From: Lichenostomus cassidix
Lineage: Eukaryota > Chordata > Aves > Passeriformes > Meliphagidae
Direction of reading: 5' to 3'
NCBI GenBank assembly: GCA_008360975.2
Contig: CM039184.1
Location: forward strand, 43,409,797-43,473,796
Length of the DNA: 64,000 nt
Under the pieces are notes generated by a model that ran no database searches, was not told the DNA's origin, and saw nothing but the letters and a program-made list of their open reading frames with translations. Below are positions 48,481-61,380 of the stretch, piece by piece (the stretch's first letter is position 1; each line of letters begins with the position of its first letter). The translations under genes were made by a program, and so were the position numbers.

Positions 48481-51400
48481 TGCCTTATCAAAATACTTGT
48501 TCAATGACATTTGCACATGATAGCTTTATCTTATTCTGTTAGCTTTTACAATGAATTTGCTACTTAAGACAACTAGACTTGGTAGCATTATAAAGCAAAC
48601 ATACACTGGAAAGCCAGAGCAGGCATAGCCACTGTGGCAATCCCAGTAGCCACTTGCTGTCTCCAGATGTTACATATTTTGAAAGGTGAGAATGAATCTT
48701 AAGTAACTGAGCAGAAATTCATGACAACTTCTTCTTTATGAAGTGATTACAAGGCTAAGGGCTTCTTGATATCTGTCAAACAGCAAAACTTATCATGCCG
48801 ACGTCATTTAGGGTAGACCTAAGAAAAACAGACTGAAGCTACTGATGCTGGTCAAATGAACATTTTAATTAACATTCTTTCTAGAGGTCACTAGGAGCAT
48901 CTAACTCAGTTTTAGACACTGGTTTGTTTTTAATCTTTGTTGCCTATCTAACAAACCCTTGTGTTGGTCAGGATTTTGAGACTGCACCATCTTTCAAAGT
49001 GAGCAAGCCAAAATCTTGCCAGTTTATCACACTAGGCTTTCCCGGAAAACAAACAAAAATAAAGCAGCTCTGAAAGCAGAGAATAAAGGTCTGGTCTACT
49101 AAAAGACAGTGGTATTCTAGACAGTTTGTAAACAAGCTTTTCCTCTGCCCAGTGTGGCCTGGAGATTTCAGTGCATTCCTGGATTTGTTTCATTTGCTCT
49201 GGATCCTCAGGAAAATTTCCTCACTGCTATTGCTGGGTTAGGGATCTGTTCTTGCTACAGGCAAGCTCAGTCACTCTTCACTTTGCATTCATTCTTCCTC
49301 CTCTGACCAGCTTTTAGAAAAGAGGTTTTCTCCAATCTTCAGGCCTAAACTCTCCATTTCCTGCCTCGTCTCAATCAAGCCAGCAAGCAAGAAACTTTAT
49401 CCACCACTGCTCAGAAACATCCTTTTTAAACATAGCATGAACTTTCAGCAACATATAAGAACCATGATCAAACCAACCAGTTACAGCCTGGAAAGAGTAA
49501 TGTAGAATCTCATCTTACTGAACTCTATCACAGTTGTTTGTGGGTGCCTTTCTGCATTTTTCTTTTGGAAACTGTGAAAATCACAGTGAAAAGACATTTT
49601 TTGATAAGTCCCACATACTAGTCCCACATTTGTGTCACTTTAAATGGTGTTCTGTATCCCAGTGTTAAGATTCATTAAAGTTATTTTATAGGGTTGTATT
49701 TTAATTACACAAGGCAACTAGATTAGATATTTTGTCACAACTAAGAACTACGATGTATATATTTTATAATGTAAACATTACATGATATGGCATCTGCAAA
49801 AGTGCTCCTGTGTGACTTTGATATTTCTCGTTGCAACTGATTACAGCATAGTAACATGTAGAAACCTTTTTTTTTCCCCATTCAAAAAGTAAAATCAACT
49901 TTGTACTTTCTCCCTGCCTTTTTCGCTAAGCTGACCCTGTAATGTTTCCCTGGTAATGATTAGCAGATAAGATAAACATAGGTCGTTTCTTGTGAGATTT
50001 AACTGTAAAGGAATGGGAGAGAGAATATCATATTATCTCAGTATAAAAGTCTTGTTTTGGAAATATTTAGTCCTAAAATGTGGATTATGTGCACATTGAT
50101 ACTGAAATCAATTAGATTTATAAGACCTAAAATTGCCATGACCTCTGTGCCCATGAGCACACAGGAATGAAATAACAGCCAACCATTTTTGGTGTTTAAG
50201 CAAGAGAAATCCATGAAAGATTTCTGTTAAATTGTTAGAGCATCTCTCAGCAGAATGCTGAGTCACATGAGTTGATTGGGGAGAAGCTGGCAGTAGGTAA
50301 ATTTAGACCACACGGCTATGAATGTTGTTTCCTGTGGAATAACTTTAATTTTCTTAAAATAACTATCAAAGCAATTGAACTATTCCAACTAAAGAACACA
50401 AAGCAACCTCTAGCCCCACTTTGACTATGAGAAGTCTACTTTTCATTTGCTACACAGCTGAGAACAGGGCTCAATTGAACTCACATGGTTATTATATATG
50501 CTAACCCTGAGGCTGCAGACAAGACCCCAGCTGATTTCAAGTAGCTTTTGCATCTCATATAAATAGATGCAGTCTCTGAGCACCTCATGTTATCAGCTGT
50601 GCATGGGGTTATATTTATAGCTAGTACCCTAACATGCATGTAGAAAACAGCTAGAGGAGCCATATGCTCCAGAGCATTTGTGCCATGGATTTCCATTTAG
50701 GTAAATGGAAAAAACTGACAAAAAATGACTGTTGCACTGGACACAAGGACTGCATCTACATGCCAGGAATATTTTCTAGACCAGAGATAAACTAACAGTG
50801 TTTTGTCACATCCATCCACCTGACTATCTCCCCTTGCAAAACTGACTGTTGAGAATGATTTCACTGGTCTATTCTAATTCCCAGCTCATGGTCAGGAATT
50901 ACGTAAAAAAGCAATAGCTGGTGAGGTAAAAATTACTTCTTCATTCCTGTGCATTTAATAGAATATACTGTCTTAATAGAAGTTATTGGTTGGTTTTTAT
51001 TTTTCATAAATTTCTAATTTTTTAAATTAATTTCAACCTCTCATCCAGGTATTCTCCAGTATCTAAATTTGGTTAGGCAGTGATCAAGATGGAAAATTTG
51101 TTTCAAAGAAGTCTGATGCTAGTCCCTGTCCAAAACAACCCGTCAGTGATATCAACAGGACAGCTGGTGGTTTGCCAGCTGTGGAACTGAAAGCAAGACA
51201 CCTTGACCAACGGGGCATGACACAGACAGCCCTTGCAAGGCAGGGTCCCTTTGGTACATACAGAACTTTATGAAGGATGTTGGTAGTCTCTCTGTGTGTC
51301 ATTGCATACACACTGCATCTTGTATACATATCAATATGTTTAAGAACCACCTTCACGAACATCTGGAGTCTACCAGAAGTGTGGATTCTTCAAATCAATT

Positions 51401-52866
51401 TTCTGGTCACTGAGATTCTGAGATTCTGCACACTGTGTGATGCAGATCCAGGGCATATATAAACAATAATAACAATTATTTCTGCCCTGTAGTTAATGTC
51501 AAGTAAACATTAACTGAATTAACTTCAGTGGATTATTTAAACTTCTTGCATTCTGGTCTGTTGTAGAAATAAATTCAAATATGGCTATCATTATTTGTAA
51601 GTTATAGGCCAACAAAAATACAGTTTTCTTTTATGTGACTGCTCAATTTTTTTTTTTCTGAAATTTGTTGAATGTATTTTCTACAGACATGTGATTTGAG
51701 AATTGTGTGAAACAAAGATGTAAATGAAATAAGCATATGCTCACCCACCAGTGCAGTCTAGTAATTACATGAAGGATTTTTTTATTAGATCATGTTTTTC
51801 AGTCAAGCTTCCAAGAGCAGAACATTGATAATAATGTCGTTTGTGCTCAGGATTACCATTGTGGATGTTGGTGATATGCATTTTTGAATAGCTAATAATT
51901 AGTCACTGTCATTTCATGACTAAAATTCAGAGTGGTATCTGACCCCTATGACTTAGTGTCACTGCAGACACACTACCTTTGTTTGGCCAGGGCATAGCTG
52001 TGTGCATTTAGCAGCTTGTCAGTGGAAACCAGGCAATGAAAGAACTAAATGTCAGACTTCTGAGAACTACAAGAAAGGCTTTCTTCCTGCAGGTCAGAGA
52101 CTAGAATAAGGTGTCAATCAAACTAAATCTTCTTACAAGGTAAAAAAAAATAAAAATAAAGAAAGTCCATTTTAATACTGAGAGTTCTAAGGAAAGAAAA
52201 GATTCACACTGTTTATATATGGTTTACAATGAGTATGAATAAACCTCACAAAAGAATATTTATCAGAAAGCCTTTTTTTTAATAAATCATGGGTTATTTA
52301 AAAACTGCAGAAACTGAAGAATTTGAAATGACATCAACCTGATCAATGCAAAGTGAAAAAGGACAAAGGTAGTCTCATATTTTCAAAGAAAAGCTTCGGA
52401 TATTTAACTTGAAAACACTAAGAAAAGAAGAAAAAGCCTGCCACTATGTTATAATCTGGTAAGATTTGCTATTGAAGCACAACACAAGGTTGTGCTCATG
52501 TAACATGAGCTGCAATTGCATTGGAAAGTTGACCTGTTATTGTGCAATGAGGCTGTTGGAAAATTGTCTTGCTTATAATGTGTCAGCCAACCATCTGAGG
52601 TAGGTATGCAAAACCATGAGTCAAGTGTAAGGAAGTTGGAGGTCTAAAGAGTAATTTATCAACATGGGCAAAAGATAAATGTGGTTTATGGCTTCCCAAA
52701 CCTCGGATGCACTGAGGCAGTCTGGGAAAAATTCATCACTGGAGAAAGAAAAAACAGTTCTGAAATCACTGCTCAATCTGAGCACTTGTTTAAGTGCCTG
52801 AGACATAAATCCCTCATATCCACCATTTACAGAATCAGTTCCTGCTTCTGTGGACTGATGACTCCT
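48481..52866. other. AT-rich noncoding stretch, no gene seen
   Basis: No recognised repeat family. Minor items are a 13-bp near-duplication of agtcccaca near 49607-49632 and a GATA pair (agataagataaac) near 49965-49978. Open frames are short and without content. Confidence 0.6.
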
Positions 52867-52904
52867 TAAATTATCTGGCCTAAATTAAATTATCTGGCCT
52901 AAAT
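52867..52904. repeat. 19-bp tandem duplication plus partial third copy
   Basis: taaattatctggcctaaat occurs at 52867-52885 and again, identical, at 52886-52904. A further agctggcct follows as a partial copy. Confidence 0.93.
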
Positions 52905-55657
52905 AAGCTGGCCTAGCTTGGGGTCCAGCAGCTTCCAATTTTCAGGAAATAACTGCCGCATTTTGTCCCTTTTAGTAAATCAAGCCAGCAAAAGGAACAA
53001 TTTCCTGTCTTTTTCCTCTGCTACATATGAGGGTCCTCACCAGCAAAGCTGACAAAAAGAGGTTTTCTTACATTGAGAAGATTGTAGCCCTTTCTTGGTG
53101 TCTTCACCCTTGATTTGGCAGAGTTACAACCTCACTGCAACTATCCACTTCTGTACTGTTACTCAGTTCTGTACTGAAACAGTTAAGTGAAACTTAAAAG
53201 GTCATTTTCCCGTGAAGGAAGGTTTACAAAAATTGAACTTTACACAGGTCATGGTTTGAAACTCTAATTGAAATCAGGTATGATTTGTAAGGTTAATTTG
53301 AATAAAAATTTGAAATGTTGTGAGGAAAAATTAAAAGGTTGGGTAAAAGCAAAAGTAATTTTACTGAGGTATGTTGAATTCCAACTTAAATCTATATCTG
53401 CTACTGTACAGAACTTTTCAATTAACATCTATACTATCTGCTCAAAGTGCACTATATGGGCTTACTGTACAGAAAAGCTCCAGTAACCTAATTTGTTGAC
53501 TAGGTGGGAAAGCAAAGATACAGTATTTCTGTTTCATTAGTCTCTCTGATTAGTGAGTTGCATGTAAAGTTAATGTTGCAATAATAACTTAGTTGTGCTA
53601 ATATGATAAGCATTCGTACATATTTGCTAAAACTTTAAGCAAGTGATACTGTGTACCCAGTGTGACAATGTAGTACTTGGAGATTGTGAGGAATATTTGA
53701 AGTGTGCTTGAAACTGGCATAAATTAGTAGAGATAAGTTTTTGGAGCTTTCTCTTAATTACATCTTGTTGATACCAAGGCATCCTGCTAGCCACATTTTG
53801 TGAGAGAAATTGCAAATTTGAAGCCGCATAAGAAAGACCTGGCAGAAGGAGTAATTCATGTTCATTTTAAATCAGACAAATATGAGATTAAATAATTTTA
53901 ACCCATGCCTGATACAGAATACCACCAAGAAACTGTGAAACGTCTGGGTTATTTGAGAGCTTCAAATACTTTGTATTACTAGTTTACTACCAGCTTTCAC
54001 TTGGTTGAAAGGCAGCTGTTGTGTTGTTTTGGCTATAACTGATCTCAGAGTGTTTCTCTTAATTCCAGTTTCTGGCAGATAGAGTCATAGATTTACAGAA
54101 AAACAATAGAAGAATGTTGTTTTCAAATATGTTAGTAGTACTGGATGAGGATAAGTGGTCTAAGCACAGGAGACCTCAACCCTACCAGTCTTAACCCCTA
54201 AATTTTTGCTGGGTTCTGCAACCCATGACTCCATTGAGGGAGAGTTGATTTAATTTTCTTGATTTTTTCTAACGTCACATTAAGCAATAAATACAAATAC
54301 AGGGAATACAAATATTCTACCTATTATTTTAAATATCTGAGAATTTATCCTAATATCAGAATTTTGCTGGTTTGTTTGCAGCCATTTGAAGTGATTACTG
54401 ACTCCAGGAAGTAAGACACTGTACACTTAGAGATTAATGAAAAAGTCAATTTCTTTATTGATTTGTTCAAGCTTCTCTAGTGGAAGGGAAATATGCTATT
54501 TAAATGTAGAAAATCTTTTCTCAAAGGTACTAGTAAAAAAAGTAAAAATATTGGCATCCTCCAAAAATTTCAAATTCCAGGAAGTAAAATGAGTATGCTT
54601 ACAGACACCAATTTTAATAATCACAACAAATGAACAAGATCGTGTTCAAAATTTTCATGCAGCAGCAGAATAGCAAGAGACCTTGTATCTTTCCAATTGG
54701 CACAAAGCTTCATTGGCTCTTCCCTTGAGAGGAATTTTTTGAAGAGATATACTTGCTCTGACAAGCAGCATTAAACTTTTTAAACTGTCATGACCTCAAA
54801 GGGAGTTACCAAAAAAGGGAAATAAGGTTTGTTCTCTGCTGAAATTTATAGGAAAATATTGCTTTAAAAAAAAAAAAATCTGTAACATTTCTGATTTCTT
54901 ATTTTCTTGCTAAACTAGTCAGTTTCTATATTATTAGAGTTACCTTTTCATCAGGGACACTTGTCTGAAAAAATTAACCAGTGCATATCTTCAAAGCTAA
55001 AACATGTCTTGTAGATCTATCGGTATTCTTTTAAAAATACTTCCCTGTGATACTTGCCCGAGTTAGAACTGGTGAAACACACTTAATAAGGTGTTTGGTT
55101 TTGGCTTTGTTGTTTTGTTGTTGTCTTCTTTTTAATACCAACTATTTTACATTAATCCATATGTTTTAATAAGATACAAGCCAGGAAGATTTATAACATC
55201 CAAACAGACATTTTGATGTCAGAGGGTTTTTCTTGGGCCTCATTATCATCTTGCATTGGTATAGAAACACTCTGCAAACCTAAAGTTACTGTACGTTTTC
55301 ACTGTCCAAAGTTTATTACCTGCTAGAAAAAACTTGTGAGGAAATAGTGTCTGGAGAAAGGAGACAGAGAAGACAGGTGAATAGAGGTTTCATACCTTAG
55401 CTGGTAATAATATTTTTCTTATAATGTGCCTCAAACACTTTTATTTGTAGTAGCATGTGGCAAGAGAAAGGCACCAGAAGTCCATTATCTTTAATGGAAG
55501 TGTGTGACTCCTCAAAGATGTAAAGTTTTGTATAACATAAAAAAGAACATTTTATGAGAGGTCATGATGACAGATCATCCTGTCTCTCCTTGTAATACAT
55601 ATATTAGAGAAGATTATGGGATATACTAGTAGTGAGTTGACAGAAATACTCTCCCAC
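52905..55657. other. AT-rich noncoding stretch, no gene seen
   Basis: Short frames only. An A12-A13 run lies near 54866-54878, and a G/T string lies at about 55091-55125. Confidence 0.6.
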
Positions 55658-55915
55658 TGTAGAAACCCTAAATGCACAATTAACTGTCTCCAAACACTGT
55701 CAAAGAAGGAAGTTCACATAAGATAAGCCACCACAGCAGGATCTTGAGATGAGCACAGGTTGCAAAAAGGAAGGTGCTAGACCCAAGCCTAACAGAGGTG
55801 AAGGTTTGGAACTAGCACACTGGACAAGACTGAGGGAAAGAACTGCTCTCACCCATGCCAGCCCAAGTTGTGGGAACATCTGCAACTACCCTGTGGGTAC
55901 CCATCATTTGGGCTC

Positions 55916-55921
55916 TATAAA
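55916..55921 (+). promoter_or_regulatory. LTR TATA box (TATAAA)
   Basis: A perfect TATAAA lies within ggctctataaagg, about 200 bp upstream of the AATAAA signal of the same LTR. Transcription from it would run rightward into the 56.2-63 kb interval. Confidence 0.75.
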
Positions 55922-56114
55922 GGTGGTACCACCAGAAGACTCACTCTGTGATCCCCACGACCAAGAAGAACATGGTGAAGAAGGACCAGCAGGATGCTGA
56001 CAAATTCAAGTAGTGGAGATATCTTTCCACTTAATCTCTCACACTTTCTCATTCTCTCCCACTCTCTCTCCCTCCCCCATTTCTTTCTGTCTCTCTGCCT
56101 CACATTTACTGTTA

Positions 56115-56120
56115 AATAAA
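56115..56120 (+). promoter_or_regulatory. LTR polyadenylation signal AATAAA
   Basis: AATAAA in gttaaataaaatcc directly follows the CT-rich tract and precedes the short U5. It is the expected cleavage signal for this LTR. Confidence 0.75.
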
Positions 56121-56203
56121 ATCCATACTATTGACTTTGGCATATGGTCTCCTTCACACCTTGATTCGGCAGAGGCATCTCCTAGTAATTGGATCATAAC
56201 ACA

Positions 56204-59200
56204 CTTAGATCCACAAAAGATTAGTGGGGAAAGAAGGACAAATACAGTAACTCATACAAGCCCTTCTGTGTTGCGAATTTCAGTAACTGTTAATGTCTTC
56301 TTAAGCTTCAAATATCCCCATGTCAAAAAGAGCTCAATTTTTGAAACATCATTAAACATCTCAGCTAAACAGACATTCCATGAACTGCTCATAAAATGCT
56401 TTACTTATTTAATTCAGATTACTACATTAAATCTTTATCTACAGCATCATAATGATTTTCACTCCTGATAAAGCTACATAAGCTCTCTAGTATGATCTTA
56501 AAAGCTCAGTAGTTGTTTCATGAAATAAAAAACTTAACAAGACCATATCTTTGAAATCGTTAAAATAATTGCTCTTCCTAAAATATGCATTAAAATCTAC
56601 ATTGTAAGTACCAGTAATTTTCAGGGTTATACTATTGAATTTATATTGTAGATCTCTGTTATAATTTATAGGATGTTTTTATAGCTCTTGTAAAACATAT
56701 TAATATCTGGCTGACCAGGTTAGATAGTACACAATTCTCCTTTAATATAATATATTCCATAGGGAAATATACACAAGTATACCAGATCTTATTGTATTAT
56801 TTTTTTACTTAGAAATGTAATCAAGCTACAATAATTTTAAAATGAGAAGAATACATGGAAAGATGTTTCAGTTAGTACTGCTTCATAAATTATTGCTTCC
56901 TTCTTTTACCTTCTCTTTTAATGAAAATCTAGCTCTTTTGTTAATAGCCTGGTCATAATTCCAGATGCAGCTAATCATCATTAACTGCATCTGAATGAAT
57001 ATTCTAAAATAAGTTATAGCCCTATAAAGTCCTATACCCTATAGCATATTCTTTAAAATTGTGCTGGAGACTATAACTACATTCCTTATCATAATTGCCA
57101 ATATTTCCAATAAAAGGTGTTCAAAAGAAGTGTACATAAACGGGGCTCCTTAATGTAAAGTGGAAAATATTTTAAGGAATTATAAATCCTACTCTGAAAT
57201 GATGTCTCTCTTGATTGTTTGATATCTAAAAGCTACTGCAGAACACTTTTTCACATACTGCACTTAGTTGGAAGCTGGAAAGTCAGTTCCCACACCAAGA
57301 TGCATACAAGTATACCAACACTGTGAATTATTTTTCCTTAGTTCCCAGAACTCCTTCTCGGTAAAGACAGAGCTGGCAGGTGATTATAAGTCTCCATTTG
57401 TCTTGTATGGCAGCAGGCAAGAGTTTGGCATGACTCGGCAGGGTTGCCCAAAACATAAAGCCTACTCAATAATTGGTGATATGGCTATTTACCTACCTAT
57501 AGAAAAATACCGCTACCTATTTTTTTTCAACAGCAGATTCTCTGCAACTTATTCAGTTCATAAGTTAAAATCATTCCAAAGAAAAAGACTCCAGTCAAGT
57601 GTGTTTGAGAAGTACTTTCACACCAAAATTCAAAAGTAAAAGTTTTAACAAACATTGAAATGGGTGTTTGTGAAGCCAATAAAATACACAGACATGGTGG
57701 GTGCTTCTAATGCTGCCAGTATCATTCAGCTTGAATTTGCTCTTCTTTAATTCCTAGCTATAGTGCCCTGCTGTGCTACAGTGGTAATTGTCTATTTCTG
57801 TCATGCAATAATAGTACAATATTCAGTGAGGGGAAAAAAATTCTGAGTCAACAAAATTTTACAAGATATCTTGTTTTGGGGGTGTTTTGCTTGGTTGGGT
57901 TTGTCCTGTCTGTCCAAGTCCCTCAAGACTGTAAAAGTTCAGACATACTTCTGGCAGCCCTATCCATGTCTGAATATTCCTCGTTATCCCAGGTCACCAA
58001 AACAAAATTTTTCTCTCTGCAAATCCTTGTGATGTAAACTCACAAACCAGAAATGCACAGCTTCTGCAGAAATTGCTGGAAATCCTGAGTGCTTGAACAA
58101 GGTTCACAGATCTGCCTTACCTTTGGATAGCAGAAATCTTACTGCTAAGGACTGTGAAGCCATGCTTAGGTCAAGTCAGGTTAAAAATATGCATTAGCTT
58201 CAATTTCTGAAATGAGACAGCCCAGTGACAAATCTTCAAAGTTAAAAGAGAAAGGAAACTGTGCTTACCTACATTTCCCCAAGATCAGACCAAAAAGATG
58301 TCTTGCCCTATTTTTGTCTGACTTGCTGTGGACATTTGGATCATTCATTTCATCAGAATTTCTGATGTCTGAATATATCTCATCATAGGTTCTAGTCATA
58401 CAGCGAACTCCATTTCTGACAAAATACTCTAGCATTTGTAGATAACCATTTCCTGGAGTCCTGCAGGGTTTCTATTTAAATTGGAGACTTTTTTCACATT
58501 GTCCCTTATTACAACTTACTTAGCAAATGTCTCTAACAGTTCTGTCAAAAATTTCTGTCTTCAAGAAGTGCAGGTTCTATCAGGCACTAAGCTCTGGTAG
58601 CAGACAAAACCTAATAATTGACTTTCCTAGAAACAGCTCCTCCATTCAAGCAAAACAGCTACTTCTCTCTCTTACCTCTGCCTTGGTGAATGTGAAGTTC
58701 AGTCTCATCTTTTATGCTGTGCCTTATTTTGACACAAATATTCGATATAATAATCTAAATGTAATTAAATAAATTAATTCATTTATCTCTTTATCCAGTC
58801 AAGCCTTATTTAAAAATCACACATAATTTTTGAACAGATAAAAAAATAAGTAGGCCATTAGCCAATTGGTATCTATTTCTCCAATGGTATTTCTGCACCC
58901 TTGCTGTTTTCCTGAGTCCAGTGAGCAATTTGACCCCTGTAAGATACTTATGGCAACTGATATTTTGTCTGAAAGGTTCACCCCGGGTTCTGAGGGATAT
59001 CCCAGATGGGTGACCCAGCCTAAATTGCATTCCCACTCGTAAACAGCTCTAGCTTTTCTAGACCTTCAGATGGATAATAACCTTCCCTCACATATCCTCT
59101 TTCTATGTCCTTAAGGAATAAGCCAAAATGCATGTTAGTGCTCAGTTACAACTGTGAAAAATAAAGGTTGAGCCTGAGGTAAATTTGAATTAATAATTAG

Positions 59201-61050
59201 GCAAGGTCGGGGGGTTTTGTTTGGTTTCTTCTTTTAATTTTACTGTACTAAAAAGAAAAAGAACTGTTGAACATAAAATAGTTTCCCTTTTTGCACAGGC
59301 ATTTAAGGCAGCAAAAAAAAATACCTTGCTTTTAAAAATTCAAACCAAATAACACTAGATTCAGAAATGCTTTCCATCTATGGTGTCTAGAAGTCAATTA
59401 CACTTATGAGGACTGTTCATTAATAGCATAAATTTTGAAGTCAAATTAATCTAAAATTTTACAAAACGCTTCATAACATAAATGCTTATCGCTACAAAAT
59501 TTAAAATGAAAAAACAAAACCACCCAAACCCCCACAATAAGAAGGGGTTTCTAATGGGTTTTCAGTTGTCCTGTCTGAAAGTCTTTATAACATCTACTCT
59601 TAAAATGTAGTAAAGTTGTACTCCAAGAATTAGATCTCAGCATAACAAACACCACAGTGGTTATTATCAATATGAGTAGAAATTAATTAACTTTAACAAA
59701 GTTGTGTCTGCTTACAGCAGAACTGAAGTTAGAGAATTGAACTAGATCACCTGTGCTAAAGCTTGACTTTGTTACTTCTCAGCTTGACAATGAAGGACTG
59801 AAAGTTCTAAAAGTTGAAAATATAGCTGTCAGAAAGTGGAGTTTCACTCAAATCTAAATCCTGGAAGTTCATTTTGTGAACTACCTTGGATAACTTTTCT
59901 AATGATACCATGCCACAGGAGCTACTGTGGCTTTTATCATAAAGCTCTACATCACACTCAGTGAAAAATTTTAGAATAAATTCTGCCTTTGCTAAAACAA
60001 ACTATGAAAAATAAAATTTTTGTAATGAACATCAGGAAGCCACATTAGAGAAATTGGTGTATAATTATCATGATAAGCAAATTTCATACACTACCATCAC
60101 TTTTTATTTGTGGAAATAGAATGGACATTTTAAGTTCAAGTGGAAAATTTTAGTGACAAAATTTAATTTTATATAAAAACCTAAACTCATACTTTGACAT
60201 AAAGACAGATGGGAGGAAGGCAAGTGTTAGAAACTGTGAAACCAAGAACATCTGTGCTATGCTAATGCATAATGTGGAAAAATAGTAAGAATTCTTGATT
60301 TATTGGCATTATTCACAAGCAGATTTTTTTTCTGACAGGCTCTCTCTGGGGATCACTGGAAACAAAATTTCAGTTATAAATGTTCTATAGCATCTAACAT
60401 TTATATAAACCTGTATCAATTACTAAGGCAGTAACACATTTATTTTTTTTTTGCCTGACCTTTTAGTGTTGAACTGGCAGTAAAATACATAGGTAAACAA
60501 CATGAAAAACGATCTCCATCAAAGGTGTCCCAAACCTGACTTTATATTTTTCAATAAATGGAAAGTTCATAATGGACACTTATAGGTAAAGTCACAACAG
60601 AAAGAAAGTAAAATGATATTCTACAAAGAAGAGTTTGAAGTTAGATAGATGACAGCCTGACAAAGGCTTGTTGTGAGAAGGATAGCTCCATAAATTGTTT
60701 TATTTCTTTTATCAGCATGATGCTCTAGCTGGTGACAGTTTTGATTTATTTGTAGTTGTGACCTTTCAGACTGAGGAATGTTGCTCTACGGGCATCTGAG
60801 AAATAGATCTGAAATATGAGAAAGAGTATTTTTAAATATTTTATTTTTTGACAGTACTTCAGTATTTCTTAAATATTACATCAAATATTGCAAAATTTGT
60901 TTCTTCTGAAAGTTGAAGAAATTATTGTAACTGTTAAATTCCAGCTCTTTATTCAAATCTTTGTGAAAGAAATAGAAGTAACACAGGTGCACATACTGTG
61001 ACCTTAACAGAGACATTAAAAAAAACATTTTTGGTGTGTAAGTGGGTCCC
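56204..61050. other. AT-rich noncoding stretch with scattered G/T strings, no gene seen
   Basis: Open frames are up to 123 codons (57268-57639) with no known content. G/T- or A/C-rich strings lie at about 57871-57905, 59207-59229 and 59508-59535. A CpG-containing patch at about 58860-59040 stands out in composition but is unidentified. A stem-loop sits at 56962-56993. Confidence 0.55.
56962..56993. repeat. Stem-loop, 13-bp arms with one mismatch
   Basis: cagatgcagctaa (56962-56974) pairs with ttaactgcatctg (56981-56993) except at one position, around the loop tcatca. No downstream T run makes it terminator-like, and terminators of that kind are not expected here. Confidence 0.85.
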
Positions 61051-61090
61051 ATCACAATAATATATGTCCTATCACAATAATATATAAGTT
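61051..61090. repeat. 20-bp tandem duplication, imperfect
   Basis: atcacaataatatatgtcct (61051-61070) is followed by a second copy beginning atcacaataatatat and diverging in the last five bases (61071-61090). Confidence 0.88.
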
Positions 61091-61309
61091 CTAGAAATTT
61101 ACAACATCTTTTCACATCACGTGATTATTTGGACCTTTTAATTAATTTTTTATAAGGTTTCATTTCTTTGTCATTAGCATAACTAGTTTAGGCAGTGATG
61201 TAGCATTAAATGCTATAATTCTGACATTACCTGTCTAAAATCCCCAATTGCTGCCATTTTGATGACAAGGATGTCTCTTCCTTTCCTTGTCAGTAAGAAT
61301 GTGGCTTCA

Positions 61310-61380
61310 GTTTGGATTTTGGTGGGGTTTGGGGACTGGCTTTGGGTGGGTTTTTTTAGTGTTGTGGATTTTGGGGTTTT
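61310..61380 (+). repeat. G/T-rich tract with four clustered G runs
   Basis: The plus strand is almost all G and T. G runs of 4, 4, 3 and 3 lie at 61324-61327, 61331-61334, 61344-61346 and 61348-61350, separated by loops of 3, 9 and 1. This is a possible four-stranded G structure with one long loop. No gene is nearby. Confidence 0.7.

Larger units (their letters stand above)
55658..56203 (+). mobile_element. Solo LTR of an endogenous retrovirus, plus strand, left edge uncertain
   Basis: The sequence has an LTR core in the right order: a TATA box in ggctctataaagg, then an R region with agaagactcactctgtgatcc, a long CT-rich tract (about 56030-56100), an AATAAA signal in gttaaataaaatcc, and a U5 that ends near gatcataacaca. 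Several of these strings match an LTR I recall as common in songbirds. The right end is placed at a CA between 56201 and 56203. The left end is a guess at the TG at 55658, and no target-site duplication could be matched. No primer-binding site or internal retroviral sequence follows. Class is not assigned. A 151-codon plus-strand frame through the CT-rich tract is not a gene. Confidence 0.8.

Noticed and set aside
56013..56468. 151-codon plus-strand frame with a signal-peptide-like start
   Set aside because: It begins in the CT-rich tract of the plus-strand LTR. Ser/Leu/Pro richness follows from the pyrimidine tract, and the rest has no recognisable content.
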